From Chanos chanos (taxonomy: Eukaryota > Chordata > Actinopteri > Gonorynchiformes > Chanidae), in assembly GCF_902362185.1 (NCBI RefSeq), contig NC_044497.1, forward strand, positions 27,486,501-27,550,500: a stretch of DNA of 64,000 nucleotides. The letters are read 5' to 3'. The translations under genes and the position numbers were made by a program. Shown in pieces: positions 45,573 through 64,000 of the stretch (positions are counted from its first letter, which is position 1; the number at the start of each line of letters is the position of its first letter). The notes under the pieces were generated by a model. The model had not been told where the DNA came from. It saw nothing but the letters and a program-made list of their open reading frames with translations, and made no database searches.

Positions 45573-46569
45573 GGTAAGATCTTAATAACTGTGTTTCCTC
45601 TGTAAACATCTTCTAGGTCAGTTTCCTCAGATGTGTTATGATTCTCAACGTGTTAATATTGTATCAACGTACAAAATGTAGCTCACAAACTGAAGTTAAG
45701 TGAGTTTGTTATGTTACACTTCGCTAGCTAACGATAATTAGCCCGCCATGTATTCTAGCTTAATGTTTGCTACGTTAGCAGACTAACTCCGTACTTAGTC
45801 TAAAGCGTTATAAGATAATTGTTTAATGAACACCTTTTCCTCATTGAAAGTGCATTAACGATTATGTAAATGTAAATGTAACCAGCATATTCATCCTGTT
45901 AGTCTGTGTGCTTGAGTCTGTAATGCAAGCGGTTACATGTACACTTTGTTTAATATTACTTATCCAGACCGCTAGCTTTAGCAGTGCTGTTGTGCCTGTA
46001 TTCAGCTCACTGGCTAGCTTTCAGTGCACCTACTTTTTGAATATAACGTGACAGGCTGTTACACATGAAAAGCTGACCAAGTATACGTTTGTTGCAACTG
46101 TAACGCAGGTTGTAATGTACACAACACTGCATAAATGCTGACTTCTGTGAATGTCGAAACGCATTTAGTACGTACATGTGACTAGGACTAGGAATGATCA
46201 ACTTAATACAAAGATTACTAGCTAGCCTAATTTAGCCAAGTATAGCTGATTGCTAATAACAGCACAGCCTAAGCTAGCTAATATATAATTCCATTATGCT
46301 CTCCTATAGTAGGGAACATCAAGTGAAATTTTCCAGTTGTCCAGGGACTGCTGAGCATGTTTGATCTGATGGCTGTATCAATAATCAAATCTCCTGCAAA
46401 CAGCAGTTAAACATATCTAATATTGCAGGTTATTTTTAACAGTTTGGATAAATGATTCTGTATCTTATTTACAATCCTATACCATGTCAGTGAGTCATGG
46501 AGACCATATTGTTAACGTTCATCTGACTAGTACTTCTTTTCTACAAACTTCTTCCATAGGTGCCAAACC

Positions 46570-46684
46570 ATGGACAGAATTTTGTGCCTGGTTTGACTGC
46601 AGTGGTTACTGGAGCTGAACTCTGCAAGCTGCCAACAGCCAAGTGTGAATGCTCTTGATGCAGCCTTTCACTGAATATCTTTGA
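46570..46684 (+). promoter_or_regulatory. phf8: Two short upstream ORFs in the phf8 leader
   Basis: In the exon before the main start, an ATG in good context (ACCATGG) opens an 8-codon frame at 46570-46596. A second one at 46649-46684 encodes 11 codons. Both close before the main ATG at 46835, so both could dampen phf8 translation. Whether they are conserved is unknown. Confidence 0.4.
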
Positions 46685-46834
46685 GAGGAAAATACAGTTT
46701 TTTCATTGTTGACACAACTCAGTCCATCTCTGTTATTTACACGCCAAGTGGTGCTCAACTGTTTTTTTTTTGTACAAAGTTTGATCTGTATTGCTCCACA
46801 TCACGCGCTGATATTTTCTCCATACCACATCATT

Positions 46835-54230
<7,396 letters not shown>

Positions 54231-56600
54231 GAGAAGACAGGAGATGGGGAGATGGAGATGGGGAACTGAGTAGAAGAAAAGATGTGGAGGTTGAGTCGCC
54301 GACTGAAGAGTGAGAGAGGAGAGTATGATAAGATGACAGAAAGACTAGTTATTTTGTTATAGTTCATGTGCTCTATGCTTCTCACCTTTTGCTAGCTTCA
54401 GTTTCCCCCTTTTTTTACAGAGATTGTGATCATTCCTATATTGACATTAGCATTATATTTCCTGACACAATCACGTATTAATTTGTTTTGTCTTTACACC
54501 CTAATGAAATACCGGAAAGGCATCAAAGCACTCAAGAAGAGGTGTTTACTAAGAAGTTTGGCTATAGTTGGAAAGTAAAAAATGAAAATAACTGACAAAT
54601 CTTAAATAACAGTGTATAATGTTATTTACTTTTAATGACTATTTATTTGTAATGGTAGTTGTTAAAACGTTTACCAAGCAGCAAGCATCAAGGTTTTGTT
54701 TTTACAGGATAACTGCTCTGAGTTAATAATCACAAAATGGTACTTTGAGAAGACAAAAGCCTGATTTTGAAATGGTTCAAATCAAGATGTTTAAGTGTCT
54801 GACACGCGCATGTTCACATCTTCTGACCTGCTTACAGCAGAGAAGTGTGGATTCAGTCAAAGGGAAATCAATGAGACCATTTCAGATTCAGTAGATTGTC
54901 TGTCTGTCTCTGGTACCCTCTCTGTCTTTGTCAACCTGCCCCAAGTGCATGTCCATTGCATAACTTATTTTTATTAACCTTCTCTGCTTATTGGGTGTGA
55001 AAATCGGTTCTCGTACCAAACAGATCTACATCACTCCCAGTATATACCTGAAATGCTGTAAATATTGTTATTGTTACAAAACCTGTGTACCAAGACCTTT
55101 CTGCTAGCTCGTTTGATACATTTTTTACCGTAGTAATCTCATGTATTTGTATTTTTGGGGTGGGCGGGGTGGGGAGGGAGGGTGTAGATGTGTATATTTT
55201 TTTTATCCAGTTGTCCAGCTCAAACAGTAGGCTGTGTTAATGTGATGAGGCTGGTTGCTAGCACCTTTCTGTTCATATCTGCTTTCAACCAAGTGTCTAA
55301 GTCCGGAAAGCACCGTGCATACTCCTTCAGCAGAGAAGCAGTGTGTTTTTGATGATGCCGATGTTCTCTAGGTGAAGAAATGAATGTGTGTAGACTGGGA
55401 ACATCAAGGGTTTGAGTAGGATTTAGTGTAAATAATTAGTGTAATTTTGTTTTTATGGTTTAAAAGAAGGCTTTTGTTTCATTTTAATCTTTCTTAGCAT
55501 TGTTTGTATAAACAAACATTAAATGTTTTGAGAAATATAAGAAATAGATGAACAAAAAAAGTTTAGTTGGTTTTTATTTGTATGAAGTAATTATGCTGTT
55601 ATTTTTTTAGTTTGGTCATGTTTTATTGGTAATGTGATTATGAAGTTAATAGCTTTTCTCATTTTGTTGCTGTTCATTTTGTGCTTCTCATCTTCACTTA
55701 TTTGACACTATTAATAGTTATGTCATTATATTAGATTTTATTCCTTATATTTGCTGCAGAGATGTTAAATAGCAAATAAGTTTTAACTAAATGATTAATT
55801 TCATATAATTTTCACAGTTTGATTTGGGCTTTTTTGTATTTGACCATAAACTCTGCTTTAACACCAAACAAACAAAAAAAGGAATGGTAGTCTTTACATC
55901 AGTGGGCCAGTAGTATCTTTTTTCCCCCCTCACTGTGCAATTCTTTTCTATTCTGTAGTTGGCATTGCTGTCTGCTGTTAACCCTGTTATGTCATTTTGA
56001 GAATAATGAGTGGAAAAGTAAGTGCTCGACATTGTAAAAAAAAATACCCACACAAACAACAACAAAAAAAAAGTTAAACATTCATTGTAACAGCATCACA
56101 ATGATACATGTTCAGGCTAAAATTATTTTTTTGTATCAAAATTTTCATAAATTTTGATATTTTTGCAGATGTCTTTGACAAACTTTGTTACTTGTAATTT
56201 TAGTTATTCTGTCCTCTTAGGAGGCCTCCGCTCACTGTATATTTAGTATGTATCATTTATCCATTGTAATGTTCTCTGTATTTCATGTTTCGGTTTGGAA
56301 AAAAATAGTGTGGATTACACAGTTCTCTCAGGGTTTATGTCATATCTGTTATCATTTTGATGGAATAATGAAAATAGCATCTGTAAAATATAAGTACACA
56401 GCTTAAACCACTTTACGAACAAGTTAAAACTGAATTCATGTTCCGATTGATACAATGTCACACTTATTGTCATCATTTTTGTTTTCAGAAGGCTTGAAGT
56501 TTTTTCAAATGAGCTCAATTAAACAGTTTTCTAAAAGTTTTATGACATTTTATGCATCTTTGTCATGCACTTTATTTCCTTATGTAATAAATTCCATTTT
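54231..56600 (+). other. phf8: phf8 3'UTR
   Basis: About 2.36 kb of AT-rich sequence ends at AATAAA 56586-56591. Pumilio-type TGTAAATA words lie at 55057-55064 and 55427-55434. No other gene is visible. Confidence 0.6.
56586..56591 (+). terminator. phf8: Polyadenylation signal, probable phf8 end
   Basis: Canonical AATAAA with a T-rich flank. The last one before the next candidate promoter. Confidence 0.5.
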
Positions 56601-57374
56601 GGATTTTCACTATAAGTTTCAATAGTACAGTGATGTTCTCACCAGGTTTCACTAAATTTGAAGCCTTATTGGATGCACTGGGTACTCCAAGAAAAACAAA
56701 CAAACAAACAACAGAAAGAGAAGCAACGAATCATGACCCAAAAGAAATCATCATATGCCCCTTTCCCTGAGATAGTGTCATATAAAAATAGCCTAGGAAT
56801 TATGGCAGCTATCAGTTGGCATGCTCCCAGTATAATAATAAAAACAAAATACGTCTGACTAGTATATCACTTAGCAATACTTTTTTGGTGATGGCAAACA
56901 CAAGTCATGAAAATGTAAAAATATGTATTTTCCATAACAACTTCGATCACGTGAGAAGAAAATGGGACACTTTTGGGTAAGGCGTACAGAAATGGCAGTA
57001 TTTTCTCAAAAGCAAAGGTGGAGAACGCCAGCGATACGACTAATACGAGCAATGTCAGGACATACAAAGTATTTTGGGGCAACAGAATTAAGAACATTTT
57101 TAGAATACACACAAATGTGTACGTATAATTCAGTGCTTTGTTTAAAAATATATTCGTGCTTATTCCCAAGTTCACAACGTCCCCATGTCTAAGCAGGGAG
57201 AAATACTAATATCAATATTTATATTAAAAAGAGTTTAGGATGAGGGTCTTTATATACAGTAGTTTTCGGTATGCCTATTCTTTCTGAAACACTAGCTCCC
57301 AGCCTCGTTTGGAATGAAATGTTTGACGACACTGGATGTGCCCTAAACGCTTGCTGGGGAAGCTCTAAGGGCAT
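56601..57374. other. Spacer between phf8 and huwe1
   Basis: AT-rich; the open frames have no protein character. Nothing else was recognised. Confidence 0.5.
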
Positions 57375-57451
57375 CATCGCGAGATTTTGCTTAGAAACCA
57401 ATCCTGTTCACTGCTGTAAGATGGAGAAGTTAAAATTGAGGCGCATTCAAG
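57375..57451 (+). promoter_or_regulatory. huwe1: Candidate huwe1 promoter and noncoding first exon
   Basis: CATCGCGAGA at 57375-57384 keeps the TCGCGAGA core of the housekeeping palindrome. It is followed by sequence ending at 57451 before a consensus gtaagt donor. If real, this exon splices over 3.6 kb to 61091. An alternative leader exon could end near 59364 (CCAG then gtatgg). Confidence 0.35.
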
Positions 57452-60400
57452 GTAAGTGATTAAATTCACTCCTGTTCGTGAACTTGACATTTGCGCGACG
57501 TGTGATTCAGAGTAATGGTTAGTACCATCAATAGGATTTGAAGTGTGCTGCATACGCGATCCAGGTCCTTTAAAGTAGAGTTTTGGGTGCAAAGTCCGGA
57601 CATTCTACTATATGAACCGCCATTTTTAATTTGCGGTTCGACTGAAGAGCATTGTGGTGCTGTATGCACGCGCTATGTGTGCGCGCATATAGACTCACTC
57701 TATGCTATTTACATTGTAGTGTTTGCAGAATTTCTTTGGTATATGTTCATAGTATTTTTCATCGATAGACAAGGAAAACAATCTCAGCTGCATTGTTGGG
57801 AATCTGCATTCGGTCACGAGATGACGATATAAGAGGCCTTGGAGCTGTGTGATTACATGTGCTCATGTGAGAGATGGAGCAAATAAATCTGAGCTAACCT
57901 TAGCTAATATTAGAAAATCACGTATCTTAAATGGTTTTCTATTTGATAGCAGTTAAAATAGTTAGAGAGCTGCTATTGTATGAGCATGCCTAGTGTTTGC
58001 TATTTCTTCACCCCCACTTATGATCTGAAAAGGACCCAAAGATGACTCCTCCAACTTAACTTGGCTTCTTCGAATCGGCCCAGACACCTGCGTTAGCAAG
58101 CTAACAACATATTTTCTAGTTTTTGCACAGGTCGAACAAAGTGACCGAGAATATGTTCACGTTGGATGATATGTTTCCTTCAGTGATGGGCTATGTCTGT
58201 TGCGAGCCTTATTTTTTAAACCATGCTCTCACATATCAATGTAAAAAGAATGCTTGACTTCATGTACTTGGCTTGCCTATGTGTGGGTGCAGGATGTTTT
58301 TGGCTGTGTCACTTAAATTCCTAAGATGGTAAAAATGTTTATGGTGCACACCTTTCTTACATATTTCGTTGCTCCACATAGCCAATTCTGGCCGTAGTTC
58401 GTACAACAAAGCGTCTATAATGTACCAGTTTTGAGTCCAGTCTTTATGAAATACTGGCGCTGAACACTGTAGTGTTTTTCATTTTCTTCCCCTTTAGATT
58501 CAGTAACACTGAAGGGTCTGATGGGGTTCTTAACATAAAGGTAGCCTTTTTGTCTGCCTGACTGGCATCAAAAGCAAATTATTAGCAGTGTGGACACTTA
58601 TCACAGCAATGGAACCGGGAAAGTTTGATGTTGGAGGACCTTTTCCCCAGTTCGCGTGAATGTAAATGCATCGTTTTGAAATGTGAATTCAGTTTGAATT
58701 GTTGGAGAGAACATTGCTGGAGAATTAAACGAACAAGGAAACCTGTTTATGTTCAGTGAAAAAATCAGTTGGCTCTTTATGGCATCAAATAGATTGCACA
58801 GACAGTTGATACATGTAAAGATGCAGGCGATGCTGTAGGTCGCTTAAAATGATTTTTTTACTTACTTTATAAATGATGACGTTCCATGGAAATCCATTTA
58901 GTAAATATAAGTGGCCAGACATTCTGATTTGGGATAAATGTAGGCTACCACAAAAATTAATTACAAATTATTGATGCTATAATTGCACAGCTCAACATTC
59001 TGACAACACTGTTGCACAGTTTTATTTTATTTTTTGTAAAAGTACTTTTGGGAAAGATTAATTATCAGTGACGCATTCAAACTAGAACATGATTCTGTCC
59101 CACGAAAAACCAACGCCACGATACTCAGGTAGCTACGCACAACTGCTGCAGTAAAACTCCACAACACATCACCCCTCAGTGTCATGCTAGGCCCGAATGG
59201 AGAATGATTCAGCGGGATATTATGCGTTTCTCAGCTAGCAAGCAAACCAACCAACCAGAGAACGCATGTCGGAAGCCGTATCTTTGAGCATCTGTTAGCT
59301 TATGAAAAACGATTCACAGCTACTCACGGTTTCATTCACCGAGTGTGTAACAGTAATAAATCCAGGTATGGTGTGACATTTCCTAATAATGTTTATGTGT
59401 GTGTCTTTATGGATCGGTTATCAGCAAACTATTGATACAAGAGTAATTTGCGGGCTTTTAGACAGGCCTGTCGCAGCCGGGCGCTAGATTTGTCAACTAA
59501 ACATGCGGAGCCAAGTTAAGAAGTGGCTTGGTATGGTTGAACCTATCGGATTACGTCTCCCAATTTGTCTGTGTTTCGTTGCACAGTAGTCATAGCAGTT
59601 TAACATTTGTGGATTAAACTAAACAACCTTGACTACAAGGTTGGGATGTATTGTTATTTGGGTTGAGTTTGAGATGAGCAGAGTTTTGTTGACATTGTAA
59701 GGATCATCGACTGCACCAACTAGCTGTGAAGCTATTTAGCAATTTAAGCGATTTGGTAGGTATCCCTGGGCAGGTATGTTAGCATAACATTTGAGATAGC
59801 TAAGCTGGCTAACACAGCAAGGCTAACGCTAGTTAGTGATCACTAACTGGCTTTATGTGTAAGATTTGTAAATAAATGTCCTCGTAAATCTCATAGTGAC
59901 GGGTTTTTCATGTAATTTGGTTCGAATGTTGGCTAATCGCAATGGACTTCACAGCATCCTTGTTTTGGTTTAAGTTACTGATGAAGTGTTATTTGCCAAC
60001 CTATCTAGCTAAGCTAGCTAGCAAGAAAGTTAGCAACCACAAGCCAGGGAAAGCTAACAGCTACAGTGGCTATCAACTAGCGAAGTGCCTCCCGGTCTCT
60101 GTGTTTTCACTTTGTAGGTTATCCCAGTTTGGGAGAGGTCAGGTAATGGGTTCCATTTCCATCACATTTCGTCACTTAATGTCTTATATTTTTCGCTTAG
60201 ATCTTGAAATCGAGGAAAATGGGAGAGTTTATTGGACAGCTAACATTAAAGGAGGTGGTCGTACGTCATGTTCATTTCGTTTTTGCAGTTAGCCAGCTAC
60301 CCGTGACATGGTTTACGGCTAACTAAATGGCTATTGTATTGTTTCCACTGCTCAATAGCCGAAGAGAGAGCTTGTATTTCTAACAATACTACCACTTTTC

Positions 60401-61090
60401 TGGGTTTTACATGAACACGGAAGTATTGCGGCTATTGTGCTTGCGTATGTGTGCGAAAGTAGTATGCCATATATTGGTTGGTTTTGCCACTGCTGTTTCC
60501 TTTGATCCACAGCCAGAAACAAGCCCTAGGTTCAGATGCGCCTTCTATTAGTAAAGTTAGTAAGTAGCGTAGATAGCGTTTGTTTGGGTGTGTTGAACAA
60601 TATTTTTACGGTGAAGATATCTGAGAGGATGTGGTTGAGAAACAACCGTTTCTCAACCCCCTACATTGATTTTAAGTGACATCTCCTGGGCTGTCATTTC
60701 TCCTCTGGCCTGCTAGTCCTCCTTCAGCCCTGTGTAAACAACTTAGAGTTGCAGTTAAATTAAAGAAAAATATTCGAGTCACAATTATATAGTTTGCTAC
60801 AAAACAAGATGGTTTTTGCTTTGTCTAATAAGAGGCGTGTGGGAGTCTACATTCCTGTCATAAATATCCTTCAACACTTAGACTGGGGAAGGTTTTTTTC
60901 TGTATCTCTTCTGTTTTACTTACCTTCACTTTAAAATGACAGAATTCATATTTGTAGACTGAATACTTCAGGTATATTGATGACTTAAATCACAGCCAAC
61001 AGTTAGAAGGGCTGTGTTGGTGTAATTAAGTTTTTTGTGTCTGTGTGTGTGTGTGTGCAATCTGCTGACACAGTTTTTGTTTCTTTGTAG
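57452..61090 (+). other. huwe1: Probable first intron(s) of huwe1
   Basis: AT-rich DNA with scattered GCTAGC/AGCTAAC words and no coding exon. A 116-codon open frame at 59942-60292 has no family resemblance. No transposon was recognised. Confidence 0.4.
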
Positions 61091-61099
61091 GTATTGTAT

Positions 61100-61565
61100 A
61101 TGAAAGATGCTGTTAAGTTGGAATTGCCAAAATACTTATCGTAAGTACTCAGAGTGTCTGTTGATGATGTTGACAATCCGTCTCTGCTGCATACACAAAC
61201 ATTTCACTTATTCTTCACTTTTATCTTAATGTAGTTTGCATTGGCTTATGATTTAAGTTTGTTTTATGAATGAATTCACTCTTAAGAAATTCATGCATCA
61301 TACATAGGTCCTTTTGGGGGGAGGGGAAAAAGATTTTTAGTTCCCTTAGCTCGTGGCTTTTGTCACATCTACCCGATGATACCAATTGGGTGCTGCGGTG
61401 CCTATGAATTGGGCACTGGCATTTCAGAGTCTCGAGCCAGTGAACACTGAGCATTGTTCCATTGGCACGTACTTTGTGCCATGTTGGTGACTAAGTTTAA
61501 TGCATTTTGTCTGTTAGCTAACTTTTTTTTCTGTTTTTTTTTTTTAAATAAGGATCAGTGTGTAG
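61100..61565 (+). promoter_or_regulatory. huwe1: Spliced upstream ORF in the huwe1 leader
   Basis: A 50-base leader exon (61091-61140) has a strong acceptor (TTTCTTTGTAG) and donor (gtaagt). Spliced to the acceptor at 61551-61552, it yields an ATG-started frame MKDAVKLELPKYLSISV, stop at 61563-61565, 12 bases before the main start. The leader exon is inferred from splice signals. Confidence 0.45.
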
Positions 61566-61577
61566 AAACTAGTGACC

Positions 61578-63562
61578 ATGAAGGTTGACAGAAGCAAATT
61601 AAAGAAAACCCCCACAGAAGCGGTCAGTATGTCCATTTATTGCTCTCTTTCTCTCTCACTTTCTCTCTCTCTCTCTCTCTCTCTCTGCTTGTGTGAATGC
61701 CTGCACTTAGTGTCCCTGCTCTATTGACTTGTCCTTTACCTCCTCCCTCTCTCCTCAGCCTGCTGACTGCAGGACGCTCATAGAGAAGTTGAAAGGATGC
61801 AGTGACGAGCAGCTGCTGCTGGAACTGCAGCAAATCAAAACCTGGAATATAGGAAAGGTGAGCACAGCAGCCGGACTGGTGGGGCGTCTGAACTCTCGCT
61901 GACCTCTGTAATCCGAAGAAATTCCAGATATCCAAGTCTCCAAGTTCAAGTCCTTGAATGTTTCCTCTCTCTCTCTCTGTCTGGGCAGTGTGAGTTGTAC
62001 CACTGGGTGGACCTGTTGGACCGCTTTGATGGGATTCTCTGCGATGCTGGCCAGACAGTGGAGAACATGTCTTGGCTGCTGGTGTGTGACCGGCCGGACA
62101 ACGGGCAGCTCAAAGCTTTGCTGTTGGCCGTGCTCAATTTCACAGCCCTGCTGATTGAGTACAGCTTCTCCAGACACCTGTACAGCTCTATAGAGGTAAA
62201 ACAACTGGAGCCTCTCTCTCTCTCTCTCTCTAACTTTCTGGCCTTGACAGCTAACGCAGAATCTTGTTATACCTCTTATGTCATGTCATGTTTCAATCAA
62301 TGTCTGATTTTATTTTCCATCCCCCTCTCTCTCTCTGCAGCACTTAACCACCTTGTTAGCCTCCTGTGACATGCAGGTGGTTCTGTCTGTGCTGAACCTG
62401 CTCTATGTGTTCAGCAAGCGCTCTAATTACATTACCAGACTGAGCTCAGACAAGAGGAGCCCTCTGCTGGCACGCCTGCAACACCTGGCCGAGGTACGGC
62501 ACCCCTCTTTTGATCTGTTTACTAATTAATTATTCATAAGGTTGGGAGAACAGGAAAAAAGTCTACGATATTGACATTGGGGCTCTCATTTTTATCTACT
62601 TGAAGAAAGATCATTTCCAGTTGTGTGTGCTCTTCTCCATTTTTCATTGTTCTCGTTTGTTCTTGGTGAATATTTTTGGTGATCTGTAGAGCTGGGGAGG
62701 GAAGGAGAACGGCTTTGGTTTGGCAGAATGCTGCAGAGATCTGCCTATGTCGGTGAGTTCCTCTAATCGCTCTTTCACAGCAGTCGCTGAGTTTTATTTT
62801 TGATCATCTGATAACTGTCACACAGTGACACTGCCCCTATATTCATTCCTTTACCTTCTCTGACTGTACTGGTGTAATTGTTCATGTAGAAATACCCACC
62901 CAGTGCCACAACCCTGCACTTTGAGTTCTATGCTGAGCCCAGCTCTGAAGTCAAAGTAGAAAGAAAGGTATGAAATCATGTCTGCTACGATTTCTGATAG
63001 CTTCACTTTGCCCTCACAGCAGTAATGACAGTTTTAGCTATTTGTGTTTATGTTTTTATAGCATCATAGTGTCGTTTTTCCTGTGTAAATCTAATAACAT
63101 TTCTCATAATTCTCTGTTTAACAGTCCAGCAGCAACACACTACACTACATACACATTGAGCAACTTGACAAGGTGCGTGAAGTTTCTCGCCGCTGGTGTT
63201 ACTAGTGCCGTGCTCTGTGATGGAGCTGATGACTGCTTACATATGTTAACGGGCGTCTGATTGTGTTGTGAATTGAACTGTGGAGTTTTTTTTGTTTTTT
63301 TTTTCTTGCTCATGCCCAGATCTCGGAGAGCCCTTCAGAGATCATGGAGTCGCTGACGGTCATGTACAACATCCCTAAGGACAAGCAGACGCTGCTGTTC
63401 ACACACATCCGTCTGGCCCATAGCTTCTCCAACCACAAGAAGAGGCTGCAGGCTGTCCAGGCCAGGCTGCACGCTATCTCTATATTAGGTAATTGAGCCA
63501 AGCTGGGCCCTTGACTTTTACGCAGACCCCATTCATATTCATCATGAGGCACCAGAGGGCTG

Positions 63563-63593
<31 letters not shown>

Positions 63594-63745
63594 CTTGTTC
63601 TCTGTGCATCTGCTGAGGTCGATGTTTTGTTGCTGTATGTGTAGTGTACTCCAACGCCCTCCAGGAGTCAGCCAACAGTATCCTCTACAACGGGCTGATC
63701 GAGGAGCTGGTGGATGTTCTGCAGATCACTGACAAACAGCTGGTG
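61578..63745 (+). CDS. huwe1: HUWE1 giant HECT-type E3 ubiquitin ligase, N-terminal part
   Basis: Ten coding exons are visible: 61578-61622, 61759-61857, 61989-62195, 62341-62493, 62690-62752, 62890-62967, 63125-63172, 63320-63488, 63645-63745, and then an intron that leaves the window. The listed exons number nine in coordinates; the tenth and later ones lie outside. The protein starts [19 protein letters not shown] and continues with [36 protein letters not shown] and [19 protein letters not shown], nearly identical to human HUWE1 as I recall it. This is the start of its armadillo-like ring (DUF908 region). The catalytic HECT domain, about 4000 residues downstream, is not in the window. HUWE1 ubiquitinates MCL1, MYC, p53 and histones. 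The introns carry (CT)n tracts at 61649-61687, 62212-62233 and 63561-63592. Confidence 0.97.
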
Positions 63746-64000
63746 GTGAGAGAGCCTTTTACCTCATTTTTCTTTCTCTCTGTCGGCCTCTCACATGAGT
63801 TTCAGCCAAAAAAATGTTTCGGGGTACTCTTTACTGGTGTATGATATTCTGCTGCTTTTACCAGCCCAAACTTGACAGGGTATTACAAGACAAGATCTCC
63901 AGTAGGACTCAGCTAACTTATATTTGCAGAACATTACAGTCATTAGTACTCAAAGTTTAACATGCATGCTGCAGTTAGTTTTCAAATGCTAAGGCACATC

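Noticed and set aside
57271-57459. 62-codon open frame ending at a good donor
   Set aside because: Not recognised as protein; I kept only the donor as a candidate noncoding huwe1 exon.
59942-60292. 116-codon open frame upstream of huwe1
   Set aside because: No family resemblance and full of the repeated AGCTAAC words; probably chance within the first huwe1 intron.

Overview
The window looks like a teleost fish chromosome. The genes are vertebrate with short GT-AG introns, the intergenic DNA is AT-rich and full of (GT)n/(CT)n microsatellites, and the content matches the WNT1-WNT10B-ARF3 and IKZF4-RPS26 neighbourhoods of human 12q13, joined to the PHF8-HUWE1 pair that in human lies at Xp11.22. 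The species cannot be named from the sequence. All gene names come from recognising the translated exons and comparing them with human proteins from memory.

Layout, left to right: dnajc22 (+, 838-2258, complete); ikzf4/Eos (+, 4748-8629, complete, with a long 3'UTR to about 11975); rps26 (-, 12764-14187, complete, convergent with ikzf4); a roughly 9 kb spacer with microsatellites, homeodomain-site-rich candidate wnt1 enhancers (17.6-18.8 kb) and a decayed L2/Rex1-like LINE (about 19.2-20.2 kb); wnt1 (-, 23438-26834) and wnt10b (+, 30554-33798), divergent with 3.7 kb between start codons; arf3 (+, 39553-41122, noncoding first exon near 37.4 kb); phf8 (+, 46835-54230, 21 coding exons); and the 5' end of huwe1 (+, from 61578, running off the right edge).

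Functionally this is a developmental and housekeeping block. It has two Wnt ligands sharing an intergenic control region, an Ikaros-family repressor, a small Arf GTPase, a ribosomal protein, a histone demethylase and a giant HECT ubiquitin ligase. The genes form no single pathway.

The most unusual features concern splicing. The last intron of ikzf4 carries nine 41-bp tandem copies of its own 3' splice site plus the start of the last exon. Seven decoy acceptors would give the same early stop in the last exon, so they predict an NMD-resistant, 306-residue Eos lacking its dimerisation fingers. phf8 has an 18-bp tandem duplication of a 5' splice site that offers an in-frame 6-residue insertion. 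arf3 has a GC-AG intron. I found no virus-like element, CRISPR array or tRNA gene.
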